Assembly (NCBI RefSeq): GCF_001984155.1
Contig: NZ_MTQO01000050.1
Coordinates: 496,001 to 560,000 of the forward strand
Source: Actinosynnema sp. ALI-1.44
GTDB taxonomy: Bacteria; Actinomycetota; Actinomycetes; Mycobacteriales; Pseudonocardiaceae
Length of the DNA stretch: 64,000 bases
Direction: 5' to 3'
The position numbers and the translations under genes were made by a program. This document shows positions 18,767-27,395 of the stretch, piece after piece. How positions within the stretch are numbered: the first letter of the stretch is position 1; each line of letters begins with the position of its first letter. Under the pieces are notes generated by a model. That model had not been told where the DNA came from and ran no database searches. It was given only the letters and a program-made list of their open reading frames with translations.

Positions 18767-20127
18767 GCATCACGACACACCGCTCCGCCGAGGAGATCGG
18801 CCGTACCGAGCGTGGCCCGCGTGAGCTGCCGCCGTTGGGCGAGCAGCGCGCGGCGACTGGTTTGTCCACCGTGGACACCACGTTGTCCAACGGGCTGCGG
18901 GCGATCGTGGTCAAGCAGTCCACTGTGCCCATGGTGGAGCTGCGGCTGCGGATCCCGTTCGCCGACACCGACCTGATGCACGCGGCCAAGGCCGAGGTGA
19001 TGGCGTCGACGTTCCTGTCCGGCACCGCACGCCGCGACCGCGTCGCCGTGGACACCGACCTTGCGCTCGTCGGCGGTGAGCTGGACGCGTCGGTCGACCC
19101 GGAGCGGCTCAGCATCGCCGGGAACTCGCTGGCCAGCGGCCTGGACACGTTGCTCGACGTGCTCAGCGACGCGCTGACCGGCGCGTCGTACGCCGACGAC
19201 GAGGTCGGCAGGGAGAAGTCGCGGCTGGTCGAGCGGATCGCGATGGCGAAGTCGCAGCCGAGCGTGATCGCCCGGCAGGCGCTGCAGAAACACCGCTACG
19301 GCGACCACCCGGCCACCCGCGAGATGCCGGAGGCCGAGGACGTCGCGAAGGTGACGTCGGAGCAGGTCCGCGCGTTGCACAAGGACTTCGTGCTGCCGCG
19401 CGGGTCCGTGCTCGTGCTCGTCGGTGACGTCGAACTGGACGCGGCCGTCACGGCCCTCGAGTCCGCGCTCGGCGGCTGGAAGGCGGACGGCACTGCGACG
19501 GAACTGCCCGAGCTGCCCGTCGTCCCGGGCGGGGACTTGCTGTTCGTGCCCCGGGCCGGTGCCGTGCAGTCCCAGTTCCGGCTGAGCACGCAGGCGATCA
19601 CCCGCACGGACCCCCGCTACCCCGCTCTCCAGCTGGCGAACCTGGCGTTCGGCGGGTTCTTCTCGTCGCGCCTGGTCGAGAACGTCCGCGAGGACAAGGG
19701 GTACACGTACCACGCGCGGTCCTACCTGGAGTTCACGCCGGGCAGCGCGACCCTGCTGATCGACACGGACACGGCCAGCGGGGTGACCGCCAACGCGTTG
19801 CTGGAGATCCGCTACGAGCTCGCCAGGATCGTGCTGTCCCCGCCCGACGAGTCCGAAGTGGACACCGTGCGGCAGTACGCGATCGGCCAGCTGCTCACCG
19901 CGACCGCGTCGCAGTCGGGCCTGGCGTCCCAGCTGATCGGCCTCGCCTCGCAGGGGCTCGGGGTGGACTGGCTGGTGTCGTACCCCGGCAAGCTGCAGGA
20001 GGTCACGATCGACGAGATCGCCGCCGCGGCACGGGACTTCTTCGCGCCGGTCAACTGGACCGGCGTGATCGTCGGCGACTCGGCCCAGTTCGAGACCGTT
20101 CGCCTGCTGGGCGACGTGAAGCAGTGA
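18763..20127 (+). CDS. M16 family peptidase-like protein, non-catalytic subunit
   Basis: 454 residues. The position of the zinc motif reads MHAAKAEV, so HxxEH is absent. The C-terminal half keeps the Arg/Tyr substrate-binding signature around SSRLVENVREDKGYTYHA, which is characteristic of the non-catalytic partner in M16B heterodimers. The reading frame starts with ATG overlapping the upstream stop and ends overlapping nudC (GTGA), giving a three-gene coupled unit. Inferred role: substrate binding for the upstream catalytic subunit. Confidence 0.88.
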   Translation: MSITTHRSAEEIGRTERGPRELPPLGEQRAATGLSTVDTTLSNGLRAIVVKQSTVPMVELRLRIPFADTDLMHAAKAEVMASTFLSGTARRDRVAVDTDLALVGGELDASVDPERLSIAGNSLASGLDTLLDVLSDALTGASYADDEVGREKSRLVERIAMAKSQPSVIARQALQKHRYGDHPATREMPEAEDVAKVTSEQVRALHKDFVLPRGSVLVLVGDVELDAAVTALESALGGWKADGTATELPELPVVPGGDLLFVPRAGAVQSQFRLSTQAITRTDPRYPALQLANLAFGGFFSSRLVENVREDKGYTYHARSYLEFTPGSATLLIDTDTASGVTANALLEIRYELARIVLSPPDESEVDTVRQYAIGQLLTATASQSGLASQLIGLASQGLGVDWLVSYPGKLQEVTIDEIAAAARDFFAPVNWTGVIVGDSAQFETVRLLGDVKQ

Positions 20128-21083
20128 CGTTCCAGCTCGACGAGCTGCCCCTCCTCTCACGCTCCACAGTGGAGCGCGAGGAGGGGCTGCGGGTGGACGC
20201 GGCCAGGCAGGTGGAGCTGTGGCGGGACGGCCGGGTGCTCGGCGTCGACAAGTACGGCCGCACCCCGATCCGGTCCGGCGGAACGGAACTCGTCTACCAG
20301 GACACCACGGGTGACGAACCGCCCGCTGACGTCGTGCTGCTCGGCGAGGAGAAGGGCGTCGGCTACTGGGCGACGCTCGTCTCCTCCCCCGAGCAGGAAC
20401 CGGCGATCGACTGGCGGTCGTGGCAGGAGATCGGCAAGGCCGACGGGGAGCACTGGCTCGACCTGCGGGCCGCCGGGTCCTTCCTGGACGCGACGTCGGC
20501 CGGGCTGTTCACCACCGCGGTGGCCCTGCTGACCTGGCACCGGCGGGCGAGGTTCTGCGCGAACTGCGGTACCGCGGTCGACCGGGTCAAGGCGGGCTGG
20601 GCCACGCAGTGCCCCGGCTGCGGCCGTGAGGAGTACCCGCGGACCGACCCGGCCGTGATCTGCCTGGTGCACGACCGGGACGGTGCCGACGGGTCGCAGG
20701 TCCTGCTCGCCAGGCAGCCGATCTGGCCGAAGGGCCGGTACTCGGTGCTGGCGGGGTTCGTCGAGGCCGGTGAGTCCCTGGAGGCCTGCGTGGCCAGGGA
20801 GATCTGCGAGGAGGTCGGCGTGGACGTCGCCGACATCCGTTACCTGGGCAGCCAGCCGTGGCCGTTCCCGCGTTCGTTGATGCTCGGGTTCGCGGCCAGC
20901 GCGGACGTCACGCAGCCGACCCGGCTCGCCGACGGCGAGATCGAGGAGGCGCACTGGGTCTCCCGCGACGTGCTGCGGGAAGCCATCGCCGCGGAGGCCG
21001 ACGGCCGCGAGTTCTGGCTGGGACTGCCCGGCCCGACCTCGATCGCCCGGCAGATGCTGGAATCCTGGGCCACGGTTCGGTAA
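20124..21083 (+). CDS. nudC: NAD+/NADH pyrophosphatase NudC
   Basis: 319 residues with a GTG start overlapping the M16 stop. A zinc ribbon with Cys145, Cys148, Cys163 and Cys166 is followed by a Nudix box (GFVEAGES through REICEEVG, about 211-233). The SQPWPFPRS array at 243-251 is the hallmark of the NADH-specific Nudix subfamily. Reaction: NAD(H) to NMN(H) plus AMP; some members also decap NAD-RNA. The functional link to the M16 pair is not obvious. Confidence 0.93.
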   Translation: MTFQLDELPLLSRSTVEREEGLRVDAARQVELWRDGRVLGVDKYGRTPIRSGGTELVYQDTTGDEPPADVVLLGEEKGVGYWATLVSSPEQEPAIDWRSWQEIGKADGEHWLDLRAAGSFLDATSAGLFTTAVALLTWHRRARFCANCGTAVDRVKAGWATQCPGCGREEYPRTDPAVICLVHDRDGADGSQVLLARQPIWPKGRYSVLAGFVEAGESLEACVAREICEEVGVDVADIRYLGSQPWPFPRSLMLGFAASADVTQPTRLADGEIEEAHWVSRDVLREAIAAEADGREFWLGLPGPTSIARQMLESWATVR

Positions 21084-21096
21084 CCGGCCACTGGCG

Positions 21097-21579
21097 TCAC
21101 CGGGTGGCGCGGACCGCTGCTTCGACGAGCTCGTCCGGTGTGGCGCTGATGTCCAGCACCACGCCCCGCTCGTCGGGGCGCAGCGGCTCCAGGTCGGCGA
21201 TCTGCGAATCCAGCAGCGCGGCGGGCATGAAATGGCCCGTGCGCCCCGCCAGCCGTCCCGCGATCAGCTCCCGCGGGCCGTCGAGGTGCACGAAGAACAC
21301 GTCACCGCCGGTCCGCAGGACGTCGCGGTACTTGTACTTGAGCGCGGAGGACGTCACCACGCCGCCGCTGTCCTGGTGGTCGCGGATCCAGGCCGCGATC
21401 GCGTCCAGCCACGGCCAGCGATCCTCATCGGTCAGCGGCGTGCCTGCCGACATCTTGGCGATGTTCTCCGGTGGGTGGAACTCGTCGGCCTCGGCGTAGT
21501 CCACCCCGAGACGCTCCGCCAGCCCACGGCCCACCGTCGTCTTGCCGGAGCCGGACACACCCATCACCACGATGACCAC
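21097..21579 (-). CDS. gntK: Gluconokinase
   Basis: 160 residues from the GTG at 21579; an in-frame ATG at 21609 would add ten residues before the first beta strand. The P-loop GVSGSGKT is at 7-14. The DEFHPPENIAKM motif and the PLTDEDRWPWL motif are diagnostic of GntK-type gluconokinases. Reaction: D-gluconate plus ATP to 6-phosphogluconate, feeding the pentose phosphate pathway. It stands alone, convergent with nudC, with no gluconate permease nearby. Confidence 0.92.
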   Translation of the reverse strand: MVIVVMGVSGSGKTTVGRGLAERLGVDYAEADEFHPPENIAKMSAGTPLTDEDRWPWLDAIAAWIRDHQDSGGVVTSSALKYKYRDVLRTGGDVFFVHLDGPRELIAGRLAGRTGHFMPAALLDSQIADLEPLRPDERGVVLDISATPDELVEAAVRATR

Positions 21580-21656
21580 GGCCCCAGCGTAGACGGCGGC
21601 AGACCACACCCGGACTTCTCTACAATGTGGGCCAAAGCCGAGAGTCGGGGGACTGA

Positions 21657-22160
21657 TTGGTTACGTTGCCGACGTTGAAGTGGCGGCGAGTGGCGCCGCG
21701 GTGGGCCATGATGGCCCTGTTCGGGTGCCTGGCCGGGCTGGGTGCCCTGTTCGCGCTGATCGTGCTGGCCGATTCGCTGAAGGGCGGCGACGAGACCCAC
21801 TGGGTCGCCGTGTTCGTCCTGCTGGCGTGGGCGACGGCCGCCGTGCGGCTGTACCGGATGGACCTCTACGTGAGCACGGAGGGCATCCGCAAGCGCGGCT
21901 TCCTGCACCAGACCACCTGGTCGTGGGCGGCGATCCACGACTTCGAGGTCAAGCCGATGGCGAAGCTGAAACTGCTGGGCGGCGACGCGGTCTGGATCCG
22001 CCTGACCAACGGTGCCCAGATCGAGACGACACTGCACCACGCGGAATCCATGCCCGCTGTTCGCGGCATGTTCATGGCCGAGCACGAACTGCACGAGGTC
22101 GTCCACCAGTTGCGGGGCGCGTTGGCGCGTTCGCGTAACTCGCCCCGGGTCCGCAACTAG
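21657..22160 (+). CDS. PH-domain-like small membrane protein
   Basis: 167 residues with a TTG start supported by a GGGGGA site 5 nt upstream. Two hydrophobic helices (about 16-40 and 48-66) precede a soluble beta-rich domain resembling the bacterial PH-like domains of actinobacteria (VSTEGIRKRGFLH). No catalytic motif is visible and the function is unknown. Confidence 0.6.
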   Translation: MVTLPTLKWRRVAPRWAMMALFGCLAGLGALFALIVLADSLKGGDETHWVAVFVLLAWATAAVRLYRMDLYVSTEGIRKRGFLHQTTWSWAAIHDFEVKPMAKLKLLGGDAVWIRLTNGAQIETTLHHAESMPAVRGMFMAEHELHEVVHQLRGALARSRNSPRVRN

Positions 22161-22162
22161 GT

Positions 22163-22345
22163 TCAGTCGACGGACGGCATGGCGCGGAGGAACTGGCGCC
22201 ATGCCGTGGCCGGAAGGTCGAGTGTGCCCGCGGTGCGGTTCTTGGTGTCGCGAACGCTGGCGGTGTAGTCGCTGATCCGAACCTCGACGCAGTTGTCGGT
22301 CCCGGCGCCGCTGTAGCTGCTCTTGAACCAGCCCGTGTCTCGCAT
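22163..22345 (-). CDS. DUF397 domain protein
   Basis: 60 residues, a complete DUF397 unit: WFKSSYSG at the start, NCVEV in the middle, VRDTKN and a final WRQFL segment. It lies 3 nt downstream of an XRE/DUF5753 regulator. In Streptomyces and Pseudonocardiaceae such pairs (as in the Scr/BldB-associated systems) act as regulator plus small partner or antagonist. The partnership here is inferred from family and position. Confidence 0.88.
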   Translation of the reverse strand: MRDTGWFKSSYSGAGTDNCVEVRISDYTASVRDTKNRTAGTLDLPATAWRQFLRAMPSVD

Positions 22346-22348
22346 CGG

Positions 22349-23233
22349 TCAGCTCTCCTTCAGGATTCGCTCCAGTGCTGTTCTCGATTCTGCCTTGCCG
22401 ATCGCCAATCCTCGAAGCCGGTCAAAGATGCGAGCCAGCACGTCCGTGTCGGCGGAGTCATCGAGGTACATCGACGGGCCGTGGACTACCGAGTTGAAGC
22501 CGATCGGTGAAGCCGGTTCGGGGAACCGCATCAATGCGAATCCGGCATGCGGTGCCGGGTTGTCCGGTGCAGTAGTGGAGAGCACTCGGATGCTCAGGCC
22601 AGGATGTTTGTCGAGCAGATGGAGCACGTGCTCGATCTGCCGCTGGAGTACCTGTGGCCGACCGAACGTGGTTCGCAGTGAGTCATCGGCGATGATGAAC
22701 TCCATTTCCTTCGGCGGATCCGACTGGAAGACCAGCCGCTGTCTGTCCAAGCGGAAGGACACACGGTCTGCTCGTTCCTGGTAGGAACTTTCCCAATAGA
22801 TGCCGTCGCCGCCTGCCATCACCGCCTCGATGTAGTCATCGCACTGCAACAGACCGGGGAAGATCCCCCTTTCGTAGACGAGGATCTGGCTTGCCTGTGA
22901 CTCGATGTTCGAGAGTCTGCGATAGGAGCCAGGCAGCGTGTCCACGTAGGCGCGCCTCTTCGGCTCTCGCTTCCGCGCTTCGACTCCCAAGGCCAACAGG
23001 CGCTTTCGCTCGGCTTTGCCGACCTGGAACAGGTCGAGCAGCGCTGCCAGATCCTCGGCGGGGAGATTCGCCCTGCCGTCTTCGACTTTCGAGATTCTGC
23101 TTTGGTCCTTGCCGATGGTGGCTGCCGCGTCGGCCGCGGTTTTCCCGGCCTTCAGCCTGAGCCGCCTGAGCTCGCTGCCTAGCAGCCGCCTCGGGATGGT
23201 CTGCGCGGCCCCTGGCATGCCACGTCCTCTCAT
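22349..23233 (-). CDS. XRE-family regulator with DUF5753 domain
   Basis: 294 residues. A helix-turn-helix (about 18-75; LRRLRLKAGKTAADAA, then RISKVEDGRANL) is followed by a C-terminal DUF5753 domain (YERGIFPGLLQ region onward), which is typical of actinomycete regulators paired with DUF397 proteins. An ATG at 23218 with a GAGAGG site is an equally good start and would remove five residues. Likely a DNA-binding developmental or metabolic regulator; its targets are unknown. Confidence 0.85.
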   Translation of the reverse strand: MRGRGMPGAAQTIPRRLLGSELRRLRLKAGKTAADAAATIGKDQSRISKVEDGRANLPAEDLAALLDLFQVGKAERKRLLALGVEARKREPKRRAYVDTLPGSYRRLSNIESQASQILVYERGIFPGLLQCDDYIEAVMAGGDGIYWESSYQERADRVSFRLDRQRLVFQSDPPKEMEFIIADDSLRTTFGRPQVLQRQIEHVLHLLDKHPGLSIRVLSTTAPDNPAPHAGFALMRFPEPASPIGFNSVVHGPSMYLDDSADTDVLARIFDRLRGLAIGKAESRTALERILKES

Positions 23234-23351
23234 TCACACCTTCGAAGTACCTTCGCGCACCTGTGTGGGCTTGTCTGGCTGCACATGCCACTATTGATGC
23301 CATTGCAGGCAATACTCTATTCCGTCCGATGTAGACCGCGAGGAGCGAGCC

Positions 23352-23564
23352 TTGAACACCGACGTCGACATGAACTGCTGGGTCGAGATCGACGAAGCGG
23401 AGATCAAGTACGTGGTCAGCCGCACCGAGAAGATGGTCGAGTTCACGATCGGCAACGAAGGCGGCCTCACCATCAACATGACCGAACGCGCGCTCGCCCA
23501 ATGCGTCGAGCAGTTCCCCGTAGCTCTCAGCGAACTGAGAGAACTTATCGCGTCAACGCAATGA
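23352..23564 (+). CDS. Small acidic protein, unknown function
   Basis: 70 residues, starting at a TTG with an AGGAG site 6 nt upstream; an internal ATG at 23370 is the alternative. It is acidic and soluble, with an EFTIGNEGGLTINMT strand-loop and a C-terminal helix. It is divergent from the XRE regulator and convergent with the EspG gene, overlapping the latter's 3' end by 12 bases. Similar small genes commonly sit opposite XRE/DUF5753 genes in this group, but no function is known. Confidence 0.6.
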   Translation: MNTDVDMNCWVEIDEAEIKYVVSRTEKMVEFTIGNEGGLTINMTERALAQCVEQFPVALSELRELIASTQ

Positions 23565-24311
23565 CTGTCGGAGCACCCGCAACCGGCGGACCAGCTCGGC
23601 GGGTGACGCGGGCGCGAGTGTCCACCACAGTTCCCCGCCGTCGGAAACCTCGGCCACGTTGAGGAAACGTCCCCATTCGGTGTCCGCGTACCGCAGTGGG
23701 CTGGCGATCACCCGGCGACGCCCAAGGCGGTCACGTGCCGCCACCCACAGTTCGCCACTGCCTGACGTCCGCTGGGCGATGATCCGCATGACTCTCCGCA
23801 GATCCGTGCGCGGAACCGACTTGGCGCTCACCGCGCCCGGCGGGGGATTCGCGGCTGCCGCACGCAGTTCGTCCACCGGTACCGAAACAGGACTTCCCGT
23901 GCCGGGTGGCACTTCCGGAATCTGGGAAACCAGCGCCTCCGGCAGCTTCTTCGGTTTGCTTTGCAGCAGCACTATCTCGTCGCCGTCTCGTACGGCGAGA
24001 ATCGCCTCACGGCCGGTCGCCGCCGCAAGGACCCCGAGACGTGACCGCGCGGCGATCCACCCGTAGTACTCCACGTTCGCGCGGCACAACGCGGTCAGAG
24101 ACTGGACCACGTCGGCGTCCAGCCGACCACCCCGGTCGAGCCAGCCCAGCCGCTCGGCCTCCGCGTCGGCACTGGTCTGGTTGGCTTCGGCCTCCTCGCG
24201 CGGCAGCCACACCGCGGTCGGCGACAGCACGTCGGGCAACTCACCGATGCGTTCCCGCCTCACCAGGCGTACCAGCGCATCCAGGGATAATCGGGCACTG
24301 TCGGGTAGCAC
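23553..24311 (-). CDS. ESX secretion-associated EspG-family protein
   Basis: 252 residues, GTG start sharing one base with the upstream TAG (TAGTG). The sequence follows EspG proteins: an N-terminal helix, then YGWIAAR and an AVRDGDEIVLL strand, a central linker rich in Pro/Gly, and a WGRFLNV strand near the C-terminus. Known role: EspG is a cytoplasmic chaperone that binds the tips of PE-PPE-type ESX substrates. The gene directly upstream is PPE-like, the expected client. No ESX ATPase or membrane gene is in the window. Confidence 0.75.
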   Translation of the reverse strand: MLPDSARLSLDALVRLVRRERIGELPDVLSPTAVWLPREEAEANQTSADAEAERLGWLDRGGRLDADVVQSLTALCRANVEYYGWIAARSRLGVLAAATGREAILAVRDGDEIVLLQSKPKKLPEALVSQIPEVPPGTGSPVSVPVDELRAAAANPPPGAVSAKSVPRTDLRRVMRIIAQRTSGSGELWVAARDRLGRRRVIASPLRYADTEWGRFLNVAEVSDGGELWWTLAPASPAELVRRLRVLRQSLR

Positions 24312-25489
24312 TATTCGATCACCGGGGGCGTGGTCCGCTCGTCGGTCCCGAACGTCTTCTCGGGATCCGGATCCCGCAGATACGACAACCGCTGGTGCTC
24401 CTCGTCCTCGGCAGAGCGACCGCGGCCGGGAGCAGCCCCGCTTACCGGCACCACACCCAAGCCGCCGCGCACGCCTCCCGCCCGTGCCGCAGGACCGCCC
24501 TCACCTGACGTGATCCCGCCGACCTGCCCAGCACCCCTGCCCGCGACAGAGCGGGCGCCAGCCTCGGCACCAGTGCCCCCACGAGCACCAGGACCGCCGC
24601 CGAACCGGTGACCCGTGCCAGGTCTGTCCGGGCTGGATGCACTGGTGGAGCCTGGACTGCCGGTGAGGACCCCGCCGGTGCCGAGCGAGCCCGCACCGGC
24701 ACCGCTTGCCCCCGTCGAAGAGGCGTTGGTGGCCGCAGACGGCACGCTGCTGACGCGATTGTCCGGCGCAGGCCGGGAACTGCCGGGATCGGTCTGTTGC
24801 GGCGGCGCATCCCCCACGCTGAGAGGAGGTGCGGCAACAGGGCCGTCGCCAGGTGCTGGTCGGTGGTCGCTGGGGCCCGCACCAGGTGGCTGAACGCCCG
24901 GAGGGGGCGTCCTACCCGGCGAAGGCCGACCGTCACCCACCCGCGGAGGCGGCGGCGAAGCCGCCGTACCCACGCTCACCCCGGCATCGTCTGCGATCAA
25001 TGCACCGTACGAACTCGGCAACCGCGAAGTGTTGTACGTACTCGCGTTGTCGTACCCGCTCATCACATCCACGTTGTGCTGCGCCGCTGCGTTGTACGCC
25101 GCTACCTGCCCGGCGTAAGTCGCGGACGCGTCCAGTGAGGTCACCATCATCCACGGATCAGGGACAGTGGGCTCAGGCGGAATCGGTTGAACGGAGTTCC
25201 TGGCATCCTCAAAGGACGCCACCTGCCGCATCGACAGATCCTGCGTCACGTGCATCGACGGCGCCGCCTGTGCGTGCGCGATTGCCAACGCACCAGCACC
25301 CCGCTGCGCCACACCAGCGGCTTCACCTTGCCACGCCGATTCCATCGCCCCGGCGAGCCCGATGATCTCGTCTGCCTGCTGCTCGTATTCCTTGACCAGC
25401 TTGCGTACTATCTCCGCCGCATCGGCGAGTTCGCGCCCACCGCGCGCGTCGGTGAAGTTCTGGTAGATCGCCTCGGCCGACATGAACAC
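24311..25489 (-). CDS. PPE-like ESX substrate-type protein
   Basis: About 392 residues from the GTG at 25489, 2 nt after the DUF3558 stop; an ATG at 25483 is the alternative. The N-terminal region (to about 165) is helical with a WQG turn (ESAWQGEAAG), like the WXG/PPE helical hairpin. The long C-terminal part is disordered and rich in Pro, Gly, Ser and Ala. Pairing with EspG immediately downstream supports a secreted ESX substrate. The C-terminal tail ends in charged residues (KTFGTDERTT). Confidence 0.7.
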   Translation of the reverse strand: MFMSAEAIYQNFTDARGGRELADAAEIVRKLVKEYEQQADEIIGLAGAMESAWQGEAAGVAQRGAGALAIAHAQAAPSMHVTQDLSMRQVASFEDARNSVQPIPPEPTVPDPWMMVTSLDASATYAGQVAAYNAAAQHNVDVMSGYDNASTYNTSRLPSSYGALIADDAGVSVGTAASPPPPRVGDGRPSPGRTPPPGVQPPGAGPSDHRPAPGDGPVAAPPLSVGDAPPQQTDPGSSRPAPDNRVSSVPSAATNASSTGASGAGAGSLGTGGVLTGSPGSTSASSPDRPGTGHRFGGGPGARGGTGAEAGARSVAGRGAGQVGGITSGEGGPAARAGGVRGGLGVVPVSGAAPGRGRSAEDEEHQRLSYLRDPDPEKTFGTDERTTPPVIE

Positions 25490-25491
25490 CG

Positions 25492-26118
25492 TCAACCACC
25501 CGCCCGCACTGTCGTGATCATCAACGCCGCTATGTGCTTGGCTCTGGCGCACGACTGTTCGCCGAGTTGGTCCTGCTCGTCGACCAGGACCGCGAGGGTG
25601 TCCGAGATTCCGACCAACAGTGCGCAGTTTCCGGTTTTCCGGTTGTCGGTGTTGTCCTGGAACACTGCCGGATAACCATCCACAGTGGTCTCGATCCAGT
25701 AGCCGCGGGAATCTTCCGCGTGAGCGCGGTAATTGTCGGCAAGGCCGTTCTTGTTTCCGGTCATGAAGCTGATGGCGACTCTGGACAGCTCGGTGCCGTT
25801 GCGCCAGAAGCAGCTCGGCCCCGCGTTCCTGGCTATGGCGCTGTCGGTGTCCGGGATTCCGGAAGTGGGAAGTCTCAAACTCTGCAACTGCGATTCGGTC
25901 AGCGCGCTGCACGGGCGGGACAACTGGCGTGTCGCGTCGAGTGGATTCGACACGCTCGGAGCACCGTGGCGGTTTGCCGCACTCGACTCCGTTGTCGACA
26001 CTGCTCGAGGCGCGACAGGTCTTCCCACTTCGGAAGTCGCGCATCCGGCCAGGACGAGCACCACACAGGACACGCCGACGGCTCTGCCTGCTGAGCGACG
26101 GTTCATTCGGTCAGCCAC
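25492..26118 (-). CDS. DUF3558-type lipoprotein
   Basis: 208 residues. The signal peptide ends in the lipobox VLAGC with the modified Cys26. The mature part has conserved Cys (SRPCSAL, SCFWRN, NCALLV, QSCARA) that fit DUF3558 disulfides. Start is GTG at 26118, overlapping the upstream stop by 8 nt; an internal ATG (MNRRSAG) is also possible. DUF3558 lipoproteins are common beside ESX genes in Pseudonocardiaceae and are surface-anchored with unknown function. Confidence 0.82.
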   Translation of the reverse strand: MADRMNRRSAGRAVGVSCVVLVLAGCATSEVGRPVAPRAVSTTESSAANRHGAPSVSNPLDATRQLSRPCSALTESQLQSLRLPTSGIPDTDSAIARNAGPSCFWRNGTELSRVAISFMTGNKNGLADNYRAHAEDSRGYWIETTVDGYPAVFQDNTDNRKTGNCALLVGISDTLAVLVDEQDQLGEQSCARAKHIAALMITTVRAGG

Positions 26119-26563
26119 CGCCCGGTTCGGTCAAGCTCCTGGTGTTCTGGCCTTCGACCCCGACGTACGCGGATCGTGTCGTGTGCAATTTCTGGAGATA
26201 CGTCGCGGCGTACGCGTGCATGCTGTCCGCGTGCTGCTTCATGGCATCCATGGAGTTCTTGAGGGTGTTTGCCTGAAATCTGCTCATGATGTCTTCGGCA
26301 GGTGGCATGACGAGACCCTCGGCCTGCTGGATCAGGGCACGCCGATGATCTATCGCATCGCACATGTCGGTCCACTTTTTGATCAAGCCGTCCAGTTGGT
26401 CCAGGCTTGTGAACACCCACTTGCCGTTTCCGCCGCCACCGGCGGTCTGGGGTTCGAGATCGATTCCGAACACCCCCGCGGCGGCGCGCAGAGTCTCGTC
26501 AACCGTTACCGCAAACCGGATCTGCTGGTCAGCCGTTTCCGGTCCCTGCTCCCCAACAGGCAC
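26111..26563 (-). CDS. ESX-operon helical protein, unknown function
   Basis: 150 residues, probable GTG start with a purine-rich site (GGAGGGAACGGAAG) upstream. Residues 50-130 are predicted mostly helical (LDGLIKKWTDMCDAIDHR, then SMDAMKQHADSMHAYA), resembling a long helical hairpin like WXG100-type proteins but without a clear WXG. It is first in the four-gene operon ending in EspG, so it is probably a partner of the PPE-like protein. Confidence 0.6.
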   Translation of the reverse strand: MPVGEQGPETADQQIRFAVTVDETLRAAAGVFGIDLEPQTAGGGGNGKWVFTSLDQLDGLIKKWTDMCDAIDHRRALIQQAEGLVMPPAEDIMSRFQANTLKNSMDAMKQHADSMHAYAATYLQKLHTTRSAYVGVEGQNTRSLTEPGGG

Positions 26564-26723
26564 CTTCCGTTCCCTCCTATCACACTGGCCACCGTATTAC
26601 GTCGCGTTGCGAAGTCGGCGCAGAGCGTAGATAGGACGAGAATGGCACAGCAGAGGTTCCCCAACGGATGGATGGCGCTATTTGTCACCCGAAAGTACTC
26701 ATGAACTCGCAATTGTCGCGTGG

Positions 26724-27278
26724 TCAACGGGATGCGACAGGCGCGTTCGCGGGCAGCCCGAACGCCGCACGTGCCTGGGGTGTGGGATCCAGGCCCGTTC
26801 GGCCTGTCGACCGCCGCACTTCCTCGTATCCGGCTGTGCTGAACATGCGTTTCAGCGACTCGGCGTTTCCGGCGCCGTCCACCGGCACTTCGACATCTCG
26901 CACTCGGTATCCGTCAGGTCCAGGCGTGAGCACGGCAACCAGCCCACCGCTGAACCCGCCGCTCAGCACCAGCGCGGCGTCGCGACGGACGTACATCGAG
27001 CAGTTCGCGATCAGACCCAGCCGAACGTCATCGCCGTCCCGGCGGATCTCCACCGGCCGCTGGGCACAGAACCAGCGTCCACCCGGCTGGCTCGGCCAGA
27101 CGACCTTCCGGTTGGTCGGCAGGTCGGTGTGCACGACCGGAGCAACCGCGCGCAGCAGGTCTTCATCCAGTTCCGGTCGTGCCGGGCTGGTCAGCAGGAG
27201 GACCGCGACCGCTGTGCCGGTCAGCAGGAGTGCGGCACTCACAGCGGGCACGGTCCGACGGCGATTCCACGGTCGCAC
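26724..27278 (-). CDS. Membrane-anchored or exported protein, unknown function
   Basis: 184 residues. An Arg-rich N-terminus and one hydrophobic segment (about 11-31) suggest a signal anchor. The exported domain has two Cys (WFCAQR and ANCSMY) that could pair, and alternating beta strands (VRLGLIANC, GLVAVLTPG). I do not recognise the family. It lies upstream of the ESX-type operon in the same direction, separated by 160 bases. Confidence 0.6.
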   Translation of the reverse strand: MRPWNRRRTVPAVSAALLLTGTAVAVLLLTSPARPELDEDLLRAVAPVVHTDLPTNRKVVWPSQPGGRWFCAQRPVEIRRDGDDVRLGLIANCSMYVRRDAALVLSGGFSGGLVAVLTPGPDGYRVRDVEVPVDGAGNAESLKRMFSTAGYEEVRRSTGRTGLDPTPQARAAFGLPANAPVASR

Positions 27279-27395
27279 GGCGGCTCCCCGGTCAGTCCCC
27301 CACGAGGTGGACGTGTCGCGAAGACCAGGGTTGCCTGAGGGTCGACGCGGGAGGTGGTTTCGCCGAACACGTCCGGCGAAACCACCGGCACCGCG

